64,000 nt of DNA from Paraprevotella clara YIT 11840 (GCF_000233955.1 NZ_JH376625.1:62001-126000); one strand, 5' to 3'; counted from the stretch's first letter, positions 18,357-27,298 are shown. Numbers and translations are program-made. The notes: generated by a model from the letters alone, not told the origin.

Positions 18357-18992
18357 ATGATAACCTCAGAACAGATAGAAAAATTCATAATGCAGGCCCA
18401 CCGTGTGGGGGATGCCGGTTTGACCGTTTGCAGCAGCGGCAACCTTTCCTGGCGCATCGGAGAGGAGGCTTTGGTGTCTGGTACCGGTTCTTGGGTGCCC
18501 TCTTTGACAAAAGAGAAAGTAGCCGTATGCCGTGTGGCCGACGGGGAAGTCTTGAACGGAGTGAAGCCCTCGATGGAGAGCGGATTCCATCTCGGTGTCC
18601 TGCGCGAGCGTCCCGATGTGGATGTCGTGCTCCACTTCCAGTCGCCTTACGCTACGGCGGTGGCCTGTATGAAGGAGATACCCCGAAACTTCAACGTGAC
18701 GGCGGAGGTGCCTTGCCACGTGGGGAGCGAGATACCCGTGATTCCTTATTTCCGTCCCGGTTCACCCGAGTTGGCGGAGCAGGTGAAGGCAGCTCTGAAA
18801 GACCATAATTCCTGTTTGCTGCGCAAGCACGGGCAGGTGGTGTGCGGGAAGGATTTCGACCAGGCTTTCGAGCGTGCCATGTTCTTCGAGATGGCCTGCC
18901 GCATCATCGTGCTCTCGGGAGGCCGTTATGAAGTCCTTTCGCAGGAAGAAATAGACGATTTGGAAACTTATATATTGGGCAAGAAACCATGA
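18357..18992 (+). CDS. fucA: L-fuculose-1-phosphate aldolase (class II aldolase/adducin family)
   Basis: A 211-residue aldolase that would split L-fuculose 1-phosphate into dihydroxyacetone phosphate and L-lactaldehyde. I use the ATG giving MITSEQIEKFIMQAHR; the longer frame begins at TTG. Relative to E. coli FucA, the catalytic Glu (Glu74 in SMESGFH), first zinc His (His93) and third zinc His (His158 in RKHGQ) are present, but the second His of the HxH pair is Gln95 (LHFQSPYAT). The change may be normal in this branch. The stop overlaps the next start by four bases (ATGA), which implies coupled translation. Confidence 0.88.
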   Translation: MITSEQIEKFIMQAHRVGDAGLTVCSSGNLSWRIGEEALVSGTGSWVPSLTKEKVAVCRVADGEVLNGVKPSMESGFHLGVLRERPDVDVVLHFQSPYATAVACMKEIPRNFNVTAEVPCHVGSEIPVIPYFRPGSPELAEQVKAALKDHNSCLLRKHGQVVCGKDFDQAFERAMFFEMACRIIVLSGGRYEVLSQEEIDDLETYILGKKP

Positions 18993-20377
18993 GTACGTTC
19001 TTGGCTGTGGATTTCGGAGCCGGAAGCGGACGGGTGATAGCCGGGCGCGTGTCCGGCGGGCAGTTGGAACTGGACGAATTGCATCGCTTCCCCAACCGGC
19101 AAGTACGGTTGGGCGGACATGTGTACTGGGACTTCCCTGCCTTGTTCGAGGAGATGAAAGAGGGGCTGCGCCGTGCTGCGGCCAAGTATGCCGATGTGGA
19201 AAGCATCGGCATCGACACGTGGGGTGTGGACTACGGGTTGGTGGACAGGGCCGGCAATCTGATGGGGAATCCTTTGTGTTACCGTGACGCTTCCACGGCC
19301 GACACCCCGGAGGAAGTGTTCGCCCGTATAGACGAGGCAGCGCATTACGCCGAAACCGGCATACAGGTGATGCCCATCAATACGATGTTCCAGCTCTATG
19401 CCCGGAAAAAAGAGAATGAGGCTTGGTTGCGCGAAGCCCGCCATTTGCTGTTCATGCCCGATTTGTTTGCCTATTATCTGACCGGCGTGCCCGGCAATGA
19501 ATATTGTATCGCATCGACATCCGAACTTTTGGATGCGCGTAGACGCACATGGAACATGTCGCTGATACGCGAACTGGGTTTGCCGGAACATCTGTTCGGC
19601 GAGTTGTTGGAGCCGGGAACTGTCCGTGGGACGTTGTGCCCGGAAGTCGCTGCCGAGGTCGGCCTGTCCCCGGGAGTCAAGGTGGTGGCCGTAGGTTCTC
19701 ACGATACGGCCAGTGCCGTGCATGCTGTTCCTTTCCGCAAGGGAAAGGAGGCGGTCAGTGCTTTTCTCAGTTCCGGCACGTGGTCGTTGCTGGGTGTCGC
19801 CTTGGACGAGCCTGTGTTGACCGAAGAGGCCCGCCGTGCAGGGTTTACCAACGAAGGCGGCGTGGGTGGACATATCCGCTTCCTGCAAAACATCACGGGT
19901 TTGTGGATATTGCAATGCCTCGTCCGTCAATGGGAAACTCGTGGATGGCGTGCCGGTTACGATTTCCTGATAGCCGAGGCGGAGCAGGCAGAAGATGTTT
20001 CGTCCATAGATGTCGATGCACCGGATTTCAAGCATCCGGCTGATATGGAAAAGGCCATTGCGGACTATTGCCGGGTCCGGGGAACGAAAGTGCCGGTTAC
20101 GCAAGGCGAATATGTGCGTTGCGTGTTGCAGTCGTTGGCGGAGCGTTACCGGATGGGGATACAACAAATGAACGCCCTGTTGCCCCGGCCCGTGGAGTGC
20201 CTGCATGTCATCGGCGGCGGATGCCGCAACCGCTTGCTCAACCGTCTGACGGAAGAGGCTACGGGCATTCCTGTACTGGCCGGCCCGGTAGAGGCTACGG
20301 CCATCGGCAACCTGTTAGTGCAAGCCGAAGCGTGCGGAAAAATCAAGAATAAGAACGAAATTCAAATTATAATCTAA
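18989..20377 (+). CDS. fucK: FGGY-family sugar kinase, probable L-fuculokinase
   Basis: A 462-residue FGGY kinase with an intact N-terminal phosphate motif (VDFGAGSGRVI), the sugar-site region WGVDYGLVD, GSHDTASAV, SSGTWSLLGV, and the C-terminal nucleotide motif GGGCRNRLLNRL. By overall sequence it is close to rhamnulokinase-type enzymes. Its assignment to L-fuculose rests on its place between fucA and fucP, with no rhamnose isomerase nearby. It overlaps fucA by four bases. Confidence 0.88.
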   Translation: MSTFLAVDFGAGSGRVIAGRVSGGQLELDELHRFPNRQVRLGGHVYWDFPALFEEMKEGLRRAAAKYADVESIGIDTWGVDYGLVDRAGNLMGNPLCYRDASTADTPEEVFARIDEAAHYAETGIQVMPINTMFQLYARKKENEAWLREARHLLFMPDLFAYYLTGVPGNEYCIASTSELLDARRRTWNMSLIRELGLPEHLFGELLEPGTVRGTLCPEVAAEVGLSPGVKVVAVGSHDTASAVHAVPFRKGKEAVSAFLSSGTWSLLGVALDEPVLTEEARRAGFTNEGGVGGHIRFLQNITGLWILQCLVRQWETRGWRAGYDFLIAEAEQAEDVSSIDVDAPDFKHPADMEKAIADYCRVRGTKVPVTQGEYVRCVLQSLAERYRMGIQQMNALLPRPVECLHVIGGGCRNRLLNRLTEEATGIPVLAGPVEATAIGNLLVQAEACGKIKNKNEIQIII

Positions 20378-20383
20378 AAAAAT

Positions 20384-20761
20384 ATGAAAGGTTATCAAGT
20401 AAAGCAATATAATGAGCCTGTCAAGCGTTATTGCCAGACATTGGAATTGCGGGACAATCCCGAACTGATTGCCGAATACCGTCGGCGCCATAGCCGTGAG
20501 GAAGCTTGGCCGGAAATCCGGCAGGGTATCCGTGAGGTGGGTATTCTGGAGATGGAAATCTACATATTGGGCACCAAGCTCTTCATGATAGTAGAGACTC
20601 CGTTGGACTTCGATTGGGATGAGGCCATGGCAAAACTGGCCACACTACCGCGCCAACAGGAATGGGAAGATTATATGTCTGTGTTCCAGAAGGCCGCCCC
20701 CGGTGCGTCTTCGGCGGAAAAGTGGCAACCGATGGAGAGAATGTTTTACCTTTATGAGTGA
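20384..20761 (+). CDS. L-rhamnose mutarotase-family protein, probable L-fucose mutarotase
   Basis: A 125-residue RhaM/DUF718-type protein. Conserved features include MEIYILGTKLFMIVET and the Trp-rich C terminus (EDYMSVFQKA, EKWQPMERMFYLYE); the catalytic Tyr/His/Trp region is at YRRRHSREEAWPE. These enzymes interconvert alpha and beta pyranose anomers so that the isomerase receives the form it uses. In this context the likely sugar is L-fucose. It begins 6 bases after the kinase stop. Confidence 0.85.
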   Translation: MKGYQVKQYNEPVKRYCQTLELRDNPELIAEYRRRHSREEAWPEIRQGIREVGILEMEIYILGTKLFMIVETPLDFDWDEAMAKLATLPRQQEWEDYMSVFQKAAPGASSAEKWQPMERMFYLYE

Positions 20762-20797
20762 TTTTAAACTTTGATCTAATATCAAAAAAACGAAAAT

Positions 20798-22114
20798 ATG
20801 AAAGATAGTCGGAAAATTCCAGTTATAGGCGACGGTACATGGGCTGCCGTGGTTCCATTTGCGCTTATTACCTTCTGTTTTGCCCTGTGGGGATTCGCCA
20901 ATGATGTGACTACCCCATTGGTAAAATCCTTTTCCAAGATATTCCGTATGAGTGTGACGGAGGGTACGCTCGTACAAGTGGCTTTTTACGGAGGTTATTT
21001 CGCCATGGCCTTTCCGGCCGCCATGTTCATCCGCCGTTATTCCTACAAGGCAGGTGTCATGTTGGGTTTAGGGTTGTACGCATTGGGAGCTTTCCTCTTT
21101 TTCCCCGCCAAGATGACGGGGGACTATTATCCGTTCCTCATAGCCTATTTCATCCTTACTTGCGGGCTATCTTTTTTGGAGACGAGTTGTAATCCATACA
21201 TCCTTTCAATGGGGGCGGAGGAAACAGCCACGAGACGGCTTAATTTGGCGCAGGCCTTCAATCCCATGGGAGCCTTGTTGGGCATGTACGTGGCTATGGA
21301 ATTCATCCAGCGTCGGTTGCACCCATTGGATACCGCCGGGCGTGCCTTGCTGTCCGGTAGCGAGTTCGAAGCGGTGCGCGATGCGGATTTGGAGACGCTC
21401 ATCGCTCCCTATCTGGTGGTAGGACTGGTGACGCTTTCCATGTTAGTGCTCGTCCGTTTGGTGAGGATGCCGCGTCATCGCGATACGTCGGGTAAGATTG
21501 ATTTTCTGCCTACGTTGAAGCGTCTTGTAGCTGTGCGTCGTTATCGTGAGGGCGTGGTTGCGCAGTTTTTCTACGTAGGAGCGCAAATCATGTGCTGGAC
21601 GTTTATCATTCAATACGGTACCCGCCTTTTCATGTCGATGGGCATGGCTGAGCAGGCTGCCGAGGTGCGTTCACAACAGTTCAATATTGCTGCGATGGCC
21701 GTATTTTGCGTGAGCCGTTTCATTTGTACGTTCTTGTTACGTTTCTTCAATTCCGGGTTGCTGTTGCGGACGTTGGCTGTTTTTGCTGCATTGTTTACCG
21801 TGGGCGTCATGTTCCTGCAAAACATTTGGGGTATGTATTGCATCGTGGGCGTGTCGGCTTGCATGTCGCTCATGTTCCCCACCATATACGGTATCGCCTT
21901 GCAGGGTTTGGGCGAAGATGCCAAGTTCGGGGCCGCCGGGCTGATTATGGCCATCCTTGGCGGTTCAATATTGCCACCGGCTCAGGCGGCTATCATCGAC
22001 CTGCACACGCTTTGGGGGATGCCGGCGGTAAACTTGTCTTTCGTTTTGCCATTCATTTGCTTTGTGGTTGTGGTATTTTACGGTCACAGTGCTTATCGCC
22101 GTGGTTGGACATAA
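20798..22114 (+). CDS. fucP: L-fucose:H+ symporter (MFS)
   Basis: A 438-residue major facilitator with about 12 membrane segments. The N-terminal FALWGFANDVTTPLVKSFSK matches the FucP subfamily pattern, as do FLETSCNPYILSMG, which follows the fourth segment, and LNLAQAFNPMGALLG. It would import free fucose released by extracellular fucosidases. It is the last intact gene of the operon, followed after 28 bases by a hairpin with a T run. Confidence 0.93.
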   Translation: MKDSRKIPVIGDGTWAAVVPFALITFCFALWGFANDVTTPLVKSFSKIFRMSVTEGTLVQVAFYGGYFAMAFPAAMFIRRYSYKAGVMLGLGLYALGAFLFFPAKMTGDYYPFLIAYFILTCGLSFLETSCNPYILSMGAEETATRRLNLAQAFNPMGALLGMYVAMEFIQRRLHPLDTAGRALLSGSEFEAVRDADLETLIAPYLVVGLVTLSMLVLVRLVRMPRHRDTSGKIDFLPTLKRLVAVRRYREGVVAQFFYVGAQIMCWTFIIQYGTRLFMSMGMAEQAAEVRSQQFNIAAMAVFCVSRFICTFLLRFFNSGLLLRTLAVFAALFTVGVMFLQNIWGMYCIVGVSACMSLMFPTIYGIALQGLGEDAKFGAAGLIMAILGGSILPPAQAAIIDLHTLWGMPAVNLSFVLPFICFVVVVFYGHSAYRRGWT

Positions 22115-22142
22115 AGATGTTTTATGGTTTAGTTTTTATGGA

Positions 22143-22177
22143 GAGGAGGTTATGCCGCAGGGTATGGCCTCTTTTTT
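22143..22177 (+). terminator. Probable terminator after fucP
   Basis: GAGG plus ATGCC pair with GGTAT plus CCTC around an internal loop, and a run of six T follows. It is imperfect, but its position just after fucP and the T tract support a terminator. Confidence 0.6.
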
Positions 22178-22198
22178 CATCTATCTTCCGTCTTCATC

Positions 22199-22432
22199 AA
22201 GTCCTTAGACAAGGAAGCGGTGGCCGGTGCCCGGCTCCAAGACATCGTGCTCTTGGGGTCCGCGGAGAAACTGGATTGGCAGTTGACGGACGAGGGACTT
22301 GAAATCCGCTTTCCGGAACATAAACCTTGCAGCTGTGCTTATACGTTTAAAATATTGTTCGACCGCGAGGTGGGAAAGGACTTGCAGTCGGAAGCTTCCG
22401 ATGAGATATTGAAGCAAGGCAGTCCGGTATGA
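22199..22432 (+). pseudogene. Remnant of a GH29 alpha-L-fucosidase (C-terminal piece)
   Basis: This 78-codon open stretch reads like the last part of a GH29 fucosidase: DIVLLGSAEKLDWQL, then TDEGLEIRFPEHKPCSCAY and the short strand TFKI. The rest of the enzyme, including the catalytic barrel, is missing; in frame the upstream sequence is the fucP terminator and then a stop codon. It lies between fucP and an intact GH29 gene, as expected after a deletion of an adjacent fucosidase gene. Similarity is judged from memory of the family C terminus. Confidence 0.65.
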
Positions 22433-22500
22433 TGTGAAAAAAGCCTATAAAATCCTATATTGAATTTGGATAGTGCAATTCTGTTTTAAGGATAAATATT

Positions 22501-22508
22501 TAATTTTG
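22501..22508 (+). promoter_or_regulatory. -7 box of the GH29 fucosidase gene
   Basis: TAATTTTG, an exact TAnnTTTG match, 26 bases before the ATG. No good -33 box, which suggests dependence on an activator. The sequence CTAATTTTGCATC before fucI is very similar to TTAATTTTGCATC here, so the two promoters may be co-regulated. Confidence 0.5.
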
Positions 22509-22533
22509 CATCCAAAACCAAATAAATGAGATA

Positions 22534-24138
22534 ATGAGAAACAAATGGATGATGTCTTTGTGTTGTGGGGCGGCGATGCTTGCATGCGTCCCTTCGGCAG
22601 CACAGCAAAACGTACAGCCCGAACCGATGCAGACGGGCAAATACCAACCGGCGTGGGAATCTTTGGCAGCGTATGAGTGTCCGGATTGGTTTCGCGATGC
22701 CAAATTCGGCATTTGGGCGCATTGGGGGCCGCAGTGCGAACCGGAGTCGGGCGATTGGTATGCGCGTCACATGTACTATCCGGGTCATTGGCAGTATGAC
22801 GTGCACGTGAAAAAATATGGTAATCCGAAGGATTTCGGGTTTAAGGACGTGATTAATGAATGGAAGGCCGAAGAGTGGCAACCTGATTCTCTGGTACGTT
22901 TTTACAAGAGCGTGGGTGCCCGTTATTTCATGGCATTGGGTAACCATCATGATAATATGGACCTTTGGGACAGCAAGTACCAACCGTGGAACTCCGTGAA
23001 CATGGGTCCGAAACGGGATGTCGTGGGCGAGTGGGCCAAGGCGTGTAAGAAATACGGCTTGCCGCTTGGTGTGAGTATTCATGCCTCCCACGCTTGGACT
23101 TGGATGGAAGGTTCACAAGATTTCGATGGCAAGTTGACGAAAGCCGATGGGAAAGGAAAATGGTGGGAAGGTTACGATCCCCAGGACTTATATGAGCAGA
23201 GACACGAACGGAGCAAGGACAGCAAGAATGTCGGGGCTATCCATTCGCAGTGGGCTTGGGGTAACGGAGCCTCCCAGCCTTCGGAGGATTTCAAGACGAA
23301 GGTGTATAACCGGACGTTGGATGTGGTCAACCGTTATCATCCCGACGTGTTGTATTTCGACGATACTGTGTTGCCGTTCTATCCTATCAGTGACGAGGGC
23401 GTGAGAATCTTAGCTCACATGTATAACACGAGCCTGAAAGAGAACAAGGGAAAGATGCGCGCCGTGGTGACGGGCAAGATTCTTGAAGACAAGCATAAGG
23501 AGGCCATGGTATGGGATGTGGAGCGTGGCATACCCGATCGTCCGCAGGAGAAAGCTTGGCAGACGTGTACTTGCTTGGGCAATTGGCATTATGAGCGGAG
23601 CGTATACGACCGTAATGGTTACAAGCCTGCAAGCCAAGTGGTAAAGATGTTGGTGGATATCGTGAGCAAGAACGGTAACCTTTTGTTGAGTGTACCTTTG
23701 AGGGGAAGCGGTGCCATAGACGAGAAAGAAGTGGCGATTCTTAAAGATATCAAAGCATGGATGGATGTCAACGGAGAAAGTATTTATGGTACTCGCCCGT
23801 GGACGACGTTCGGCGAGGGACCTTTGGCTGAGGCTGCCAACCCGATGAAAGCGCAGGGGTTCAATGAAGGGCAGAATTATACGGCAAAGGATGTACGTTT
23901 TGTACAGAAAGGCAAGAAGGTCGTGTATGCTACGGCTTTAGGATGGCCTGAAAGCAAAGTAATCATGATGAAAAGCTTCCGTAAAGGTTCTCCTTATTAT
24001 AAAGGAAAGGTGAAAAGTGTGGAGTTGTTAGGTTACGGAAAGGTGAAGTTCACTTGTGGCGAAGACGGCCTGAAAGTGATGTTGCCGGAGGAGAAGACGA
24101 ATGACATAGCACCGGTATTGAAGGTAAAATTGGTATAA
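22534..24138 (+). CDS. Secreted GH29 alpha-L-fucosidase
   Basis: A 534-residue GH29 enzyme with a signal peptide (MSLCCGAAMLACVPSAAQ). The barrel signatures are present: FRDAKFGIWAHWGPQ, YFMALGNHHDNMDLW, and the nucleophile region DVLYFDDTVLPF with Asp276 at the expected end of the strand. After the barrel (about residue 430 on) a beta-rich C-terminal domain follows. It would remove terminal L-fucose from host or plant glycans in the periplasm or outside. It has its own promoter and terminator downstream of the fucose catabolic operon. Confidence 0.94.
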   Translation: MRNKWMMSLCCGAAMLACVPSAAQQNVQPEPMQTGKYQPAWESLAAYECPDWFRDAKFGIWAHWGPQCEPESGDWYARHMYYPGHWQYDVHVKKYGNPKDFGFKDVINEWKAEEWQPDSLVRFYKSVGARYFMALGNHHDNMDLWDSKYQPWNSVNMGPKRDVVGEWAKACKKYGLPLGVSIHASHAWTWMEGSQDFDGKLTKADGKGKWWEGYDPQDLYEQRHERSKDSKNVGAIHSQWAWGNGASQPSEDFKTKVYNRTLDVVNRYHPDVLYFDDTVLPFYPISDEGVRILAHMYNTSLKENKGKMRAVVTGKILEDKHKEAMVWDVERGIPDRPQEKAWQTCTCLGNWHYERSVYDRNGYKPASQVVKMLVDIVSKNGNLLLSVPLRGSGAIDEKEVAILKDIKAWMDVNGESIYGTRPWTTFGEGPLAEAANPMKAQGFNEGQNYTAKDVRFVQKGKKVVYATALGWPESKVIMMKSFRKGSPYYKGKVKSVELLGYGKVKFTCGEDGLKVMLPEEKTNDIAPVLKVKLV

Positions 24139-24189
24139 TGAATGAGTCGGCATATCGGCTTTTGTGAGAGAAGGATGCCGTAAAGATGT

Positions 24190-24236
24190 GACATGCCTGC
24201 TGAATCGTGGAAGAGACAGTGGGCATGTCTGTTTTA
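24190..24236 (+). terminator. Terminator after the GH29 gene
   Basis: GACATGCC (24190-24197) and GGCATGTC (24222-24229) pair perfectly, extended by CTG/CAG across a small internal loop, then TGTTTTAT. It lies between the convergent fucosidase and nadD genes. Confidence 0.75.
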
Positions 24237-24250
24237 TTCACTCAGATGCC

Positions 24251-24835
24251 TTATGCTTTCCGATAGTATCCTTTTTTGCGGATTTCCTGCCAGACCGCTT
24301 CGTCTAATCCGTAAGAGGCGTCGCCGCCTTGGGAGATGAGACGGCGGAGTTCGGTGGAGCTGATGTCGATGAGCGGGGTGTCCGTAAGCTTGACACCGGG
24401 GGGAAGGGACGCGGCCTCCACCGCGTAACCGGGACGGGGGTAGACCAAGATGCGATGGTGGCTTAGAATCTCGTCCGGTTTCTTCCAGTCCTTGAAAGCA
24501 AGCCAGTTGTCTGCACCGATGACTAATGTGAAGAGCCGGTCGGGATAAGCTTGCCGTAAGGCGGCCAAAGTGTCTGCCGTGTAGGACGGGCGGGGCAGGC
24601 GGAACTCAAAATCACTCACTTTGAGGCAGGGATGTTCCCGTACGGCCATGCGGGCTAGCTCCAGACGGATATTTTCATTCAATAAATCGGGAGACGACTT
24701 TTTGAATGGATTCTGGGGAGATACCATAAACCACAATTCGTCCAACCCTTCATCCCGGCAAAGGCGTTCGGCCAACTCCACGTGTCCCCGGTGGATAGGA
24801 TTGAAAGACCCCCCGTAGATGCCCGTTTCCGTCAT
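24251..24835 (-). CDS. nadD: Nicotinate-nucleotide adenylyltransferase
   Basis: A 194-residue NadD. The nucleotidyltransferase motif GGSFNPIHRGH is near the N terminus, followed by IGADNWLAFKDWKK and the C-terminal ISSTELRRL motif. It makes nicotinate adenine dinucleotide in NAD synthesis. Its first codon overlaps the stop of the small membrane protein gene upstream by four bases. The order yicC-gmk-small protein-nadD reads as one operon. Confidence 0.96.
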   Translation of the reverse strand: MTETGIYGGSFNPIHRGHVELAERLCRDEGLDELWFMVSPQNPFKKSSPDLLNENIRLELARMAVREHPCLKVSDFEFRLPRPSYTADTLAALRQAYPDRLFTLVIGADNWLAFKDWKKPDEILSHHRILVYPRPGYAVEAASLPPGVKLTDTPLIDISSTELRRLISQGGDASYGLDEAVWQEIRKKGYYRKA

Positions 24836-25050
24836 GCCCTTTCGTGGGATTTATGTTGGAAATGGGGTTTCCGATGGCGTTTCCGGTGCCACCATACGTA
24901 GATGATGTAGGCTTGCACCACGGCTAACACTCCCATGGCGATGGTGATTTCGGTCCATTGCAAAAGGGCTGCGGCGATGGTGACTATCAGACATAAGACG
25001 AACAGTATGATGCTGGTCTGTAAGTTCCTTTGGATGGTTTTGTCGTCCAT
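24832..25050 (-). CDS. Small membrane protein, function unknown
   Basis: A 72-residue protein with two hydrophobic segments (SIILFVLCLIVTIAAALL and IAMGVLAVVQAYIIYVWW) and a strongly basic, His-rich C-terminal tail (HRKRHRKPHFQHKSHERA). It starts 12 bases after gmk and overlaps nadD by four bases, so it is translated with them. No family is recognised. Confidence 0.7.
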   Translation of the reverse strand: MDDKTIQRNLQTSIILFVLCLIVTIAAALLQWTEITIAMGVLAVVQAYIIYVWWHRKRHRKPHFQHKSHERA

Positions 25051-25062
25051 GGGCTGTGGGTT

Positions 25063-25629
25063 TTATGGGTGCAAGAAGGCTTTCAGGCGGGCCAGTGCTT
25101 CGGCTTTGGCCTTTTCGAGGTCGTCGTTTACGACTATCGTATCGAATCTGGGGGCGAATGTCAGTTCGTATTCCGCCCGTGCGATGCGGTCGTCTATGAC
25201 TTCCGGCGTATCCGTGCCCCGGCTTTCCAGTCTGCGGCGAAGCTCTTCCACCGAGGGCGGTTGGATGAACATACTTAAAGCGCGGTCGCCGTAAAATTCT
25301 TTGATGTGGCATCCGCCATGTACGTCCACGTCGAACACTACGTTCTGTCCGGCTTCCAGTTGCTTTTCCACCTGCGCTTTCAAGGTGCCGTAGAAGCGGT
25401 CTTTGTAGACTTCCTCATATTCCAGGAATTCACCGTTGGCGATGCGTTGGCGGAACTCTTCGGGCGTGAGGAAGAAATATTCCACCCCGTCACGCTCCGT
25501 CCCCCGTGGCGGACGGCTGGTTGCACTGATGCTGAAAGCCAAATTCAAGTCCTGTCCCATCAGATAATTGATGAGCGTGCTTTTCCCGCTGCCGCTGGGA
25601 GCGGAAAAGATAATCAATTTGCCTGTCAT
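25063..25629 (-). CDS. gmk: Guanylate kinase
   Basis: A 188-residue cytoplasmic kinase of normal length that phosphorylates GMP to GDP. The P-loop SAPSGSGKST starts at about residue 9. The GMP-binding segment (TSRPPRGTERDGVEYFFL), the FLEYEEVY motif and FDVDVHGG follow in order. It begins 14 bases after yicC on the same strand. Confidence 0.97.
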   Translation of the reverse strand: MTGKLIIFSAPSGSGKSTLINYLMGQDLNLAFSISATSRPPRGTERDGVEYFFLTPEEFRQRIANGEFLEYEEVYKDRFYGTLKAQVEKQLEAGQNVVFDVDVHGGCHIKEFYGDRALSMFIQPPSVEELRRRLESRGTDTPEVIDDRIARAEYELTFAPRFDTIVVNDDLEKAKAEALARLKAFLHP

Positions 25630-25643
25630 TGTCGTCGGTAGGG

Positions 25644-26519
25644 TTACATTACGTTGAGCACTTGCTCTTTGATTTGTTCCAGTTCGTCTTTCATCTTCAC
25701 CACGATGTTCTGCATTTCGGCCAGATTGCTCTTGCTTCCCGTCGTGTTGATTTCACGTCCCATTTCCTGGGCAATGAAGCCTAACTTCTTGCCTTGTCCA
25801 TGACCGTTTTCCATGGTCTCCATGAAATATTTCAAGTGGTTGGCCAGACGCTGTTTCTCTTCGTTGATATCCAGTTTCTCGATATAATAAATCATTTCCT
25901 GCTCCAGGCGGTTCTTGTCGTATTCCACATTGGGAATCGTTTCCAAGGCTTCCACCAGACGTTGGCGGATGCGTTCGGTGCGGCTTTGCTCGTATGGTTC
26001 GATGCTTTTCAGCAAATCGCCTATGTTTTGTATTTTCTCGGTGAATTTCTTTTGCAGTGCGGCACCTTCCTGTTTGCGGAAGTCCACGAGCTTGCCGATG
26101 GCTTCCTCGATGGCAGTCCGTACGGCTGTCCATTCCTCCTCGTCCAATTCTTCCACTTCCGTACGGGTCATGACGTCCGGCAGGCGCAATAACGTGGCGA
26201 ACCAGTCGGCCGGAAGGGGAATATGGCGTTCTTCACTGATTTGTTTAATCTGCTGGTAATAGTTGTCCAAGATAACGCCGTTGATAGGTGTAGCCGTTTG
26301 CGTGTCGTCTTTTTCCACCCAGATGGTGAAGTCCACTTTTCCGCGCTCCAGCGTCCGGCTGATCATGGCGCGGATTTCCATTTCCTTTTCCCGATAGAGC
26401 GGTACGATACGTGCAGAAAGATCTAAAGCCTTGCTATTGAGGGATTTGATTTCCACGTGTATCTTTTTGCCTTTCACTACGGCAGTCGATTTGCCGTAGC
26501 CCGTCATTGATTGAATCAT
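25644..26519 (-). CDS. yicC: YicC-family endoribonuclease
   Basis: A 291-residue YicC protein. The N-terminal domain begins MIQSMTGYGKSTAVVKGKK; the C-terminal DUF1732 domain ends with EMGREINTTGSKSNLAEMQ and a helical tail. E. coli YicC has endoribonuclease activity and affects small-RNA turnover; the role here is inferred from the family. It is the first gene of the yicC-gmk-nadD operon and is divergent from tsaB across 86 bases. Confidence 0.92.
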   Translation of the reverse strand: MIQSMTGYGKSTAVVKGKKIHVEIKSLNSKALDLSARIVPLYREKEMEIRAMISRTLERGKVDFTIWVEKDDTQTATPINGVILDNYYQQIKQISEERHIPLPADWFATLLRLPDVMTRTEVEELDEEEWTAVRTAIEEAIGKLVDFRKQEGAALQKKFTEKIQNIGDLLKSIEPYEQSRTERIRQRLVEALETIPNVEYDKNRLEQEMIYYIEKLDINEEKQRLANHLKYFMETMENGHGQGKKLGFIAQEMGREINTTGSKSNLAEMQNIVVKMKDELEQIKEQVLNVM

Positions 26520-26539
26520 GATTTAATAATTATTTTATG

Positions 26540-26577
26540 CAAAAGTAGGAAAATAATAGGATAAAATGGTAACTTTG
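26540..26577. promoter_or_regulatory. Divergent promoters for yicC and tsaB
   Basis: On the minus strand TACTTTTG (26547-26540) lies 20 bases before yicC. On the plus strand TAACTTTG (26570-26577) lies 28 bases before tsaB. Both match TAnnTTTG exactly and the two boxes are about 22 bases apart. Confidence 0.65.
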
Positions 26578-26605
26578 CGGAGTTATTCTAAGGAAAAAAT
26601 AGTTT

Positions 26606-27298
26606 ATGTCTTGTATACTGCATATTGAAACGAGTACGAAGGTTTGCTCGGTAGCCGTTACAGAAGACGGGGCGGTATTGTTTGAAAAAGTAGACAAAAG
26701 CGGGCCTTCGCATGCGGTGCAGTTAGGTGTTTTTGTGGACGAAGCTATCTCTTATATCGACAATCACGGAATTCCTTTCGATGCGGTGGCAGTGAGTCAG
26801 GGGCCGGGGTCGTATACGGGATTGCGTATCGGTGTGTCGATGGCCAAAGGCATCTGCTATGCCCGCGGTTTGAAGCTGATAGCTGTCCCGACGTTGGAAT
26901 TGTTGTGCGTGCCGGTGCTGCTCTATCAGGAAGATTTGCCTGAAGACGCTTTGTTGTGTCCTATGATAGATGCGCGCAGGATGGAAGTATATGCCGCTTT
27001 GTACGACAGGGCTTTGAGACCGGTACGGGCCATCGGAGCCGACATTGTGGACGAGAGCACTTACCAAGACTTCCTGAACGAACGGCCGGTGTACTTTTTG
27101 GGTGACGGCGCTGAGAAATGCAAGACTGGAATTACGCACCCGAATGCGCATTTCCTTCCGGATGTCATGCCTTTGGCCCGGAACATGGGGCCTTTGGCAG
27201 AGAAGGCTTTTGTGCTGGGCCGATTTGAAGACGTGGCTTATTTCGAGCCTTTCTATTTGAAAGAATTTGTAGCTTCAAAACCGAAAAAACTTTTGTAA
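26606..27298 (+). CDS. tsaB: tRNA threonylcarbamoyladenosine biosynthesis protein TsaB
   Basis: A 230-residue ASKHA-fold protein. It has the N-terminal IETSTKVCSVAV and the signature VSQGPGSYTGLRIGVSMAKG. TsaB is the partner of TsaD in making t6A at position 37 of ANN-decoding tRNAs. The stop codon is immediately followed by the next gene's ATG, so translation is probably coupled. Confidence 0.95.
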   Translation: MSCILHIETSTKVCSVAVTEDGAVLFEKVDKSGPSHAVQLGVFVDEAISYIDNHGIPFDAVAVSQGPGSYTGLRIGVSMAKGICYARGLKLIAVPTLELLCVPVLLYQEDLPEDALLCPMIDARRMEVYAALYDRALRPVRAIGADIVDESTYQDFLNERPVYFLGDGAEKCKTGITHPNAHFLPDVMPLARNMGPLAEKAFVLGRFEDVAYFEPFYLKEFVASKPKKLL

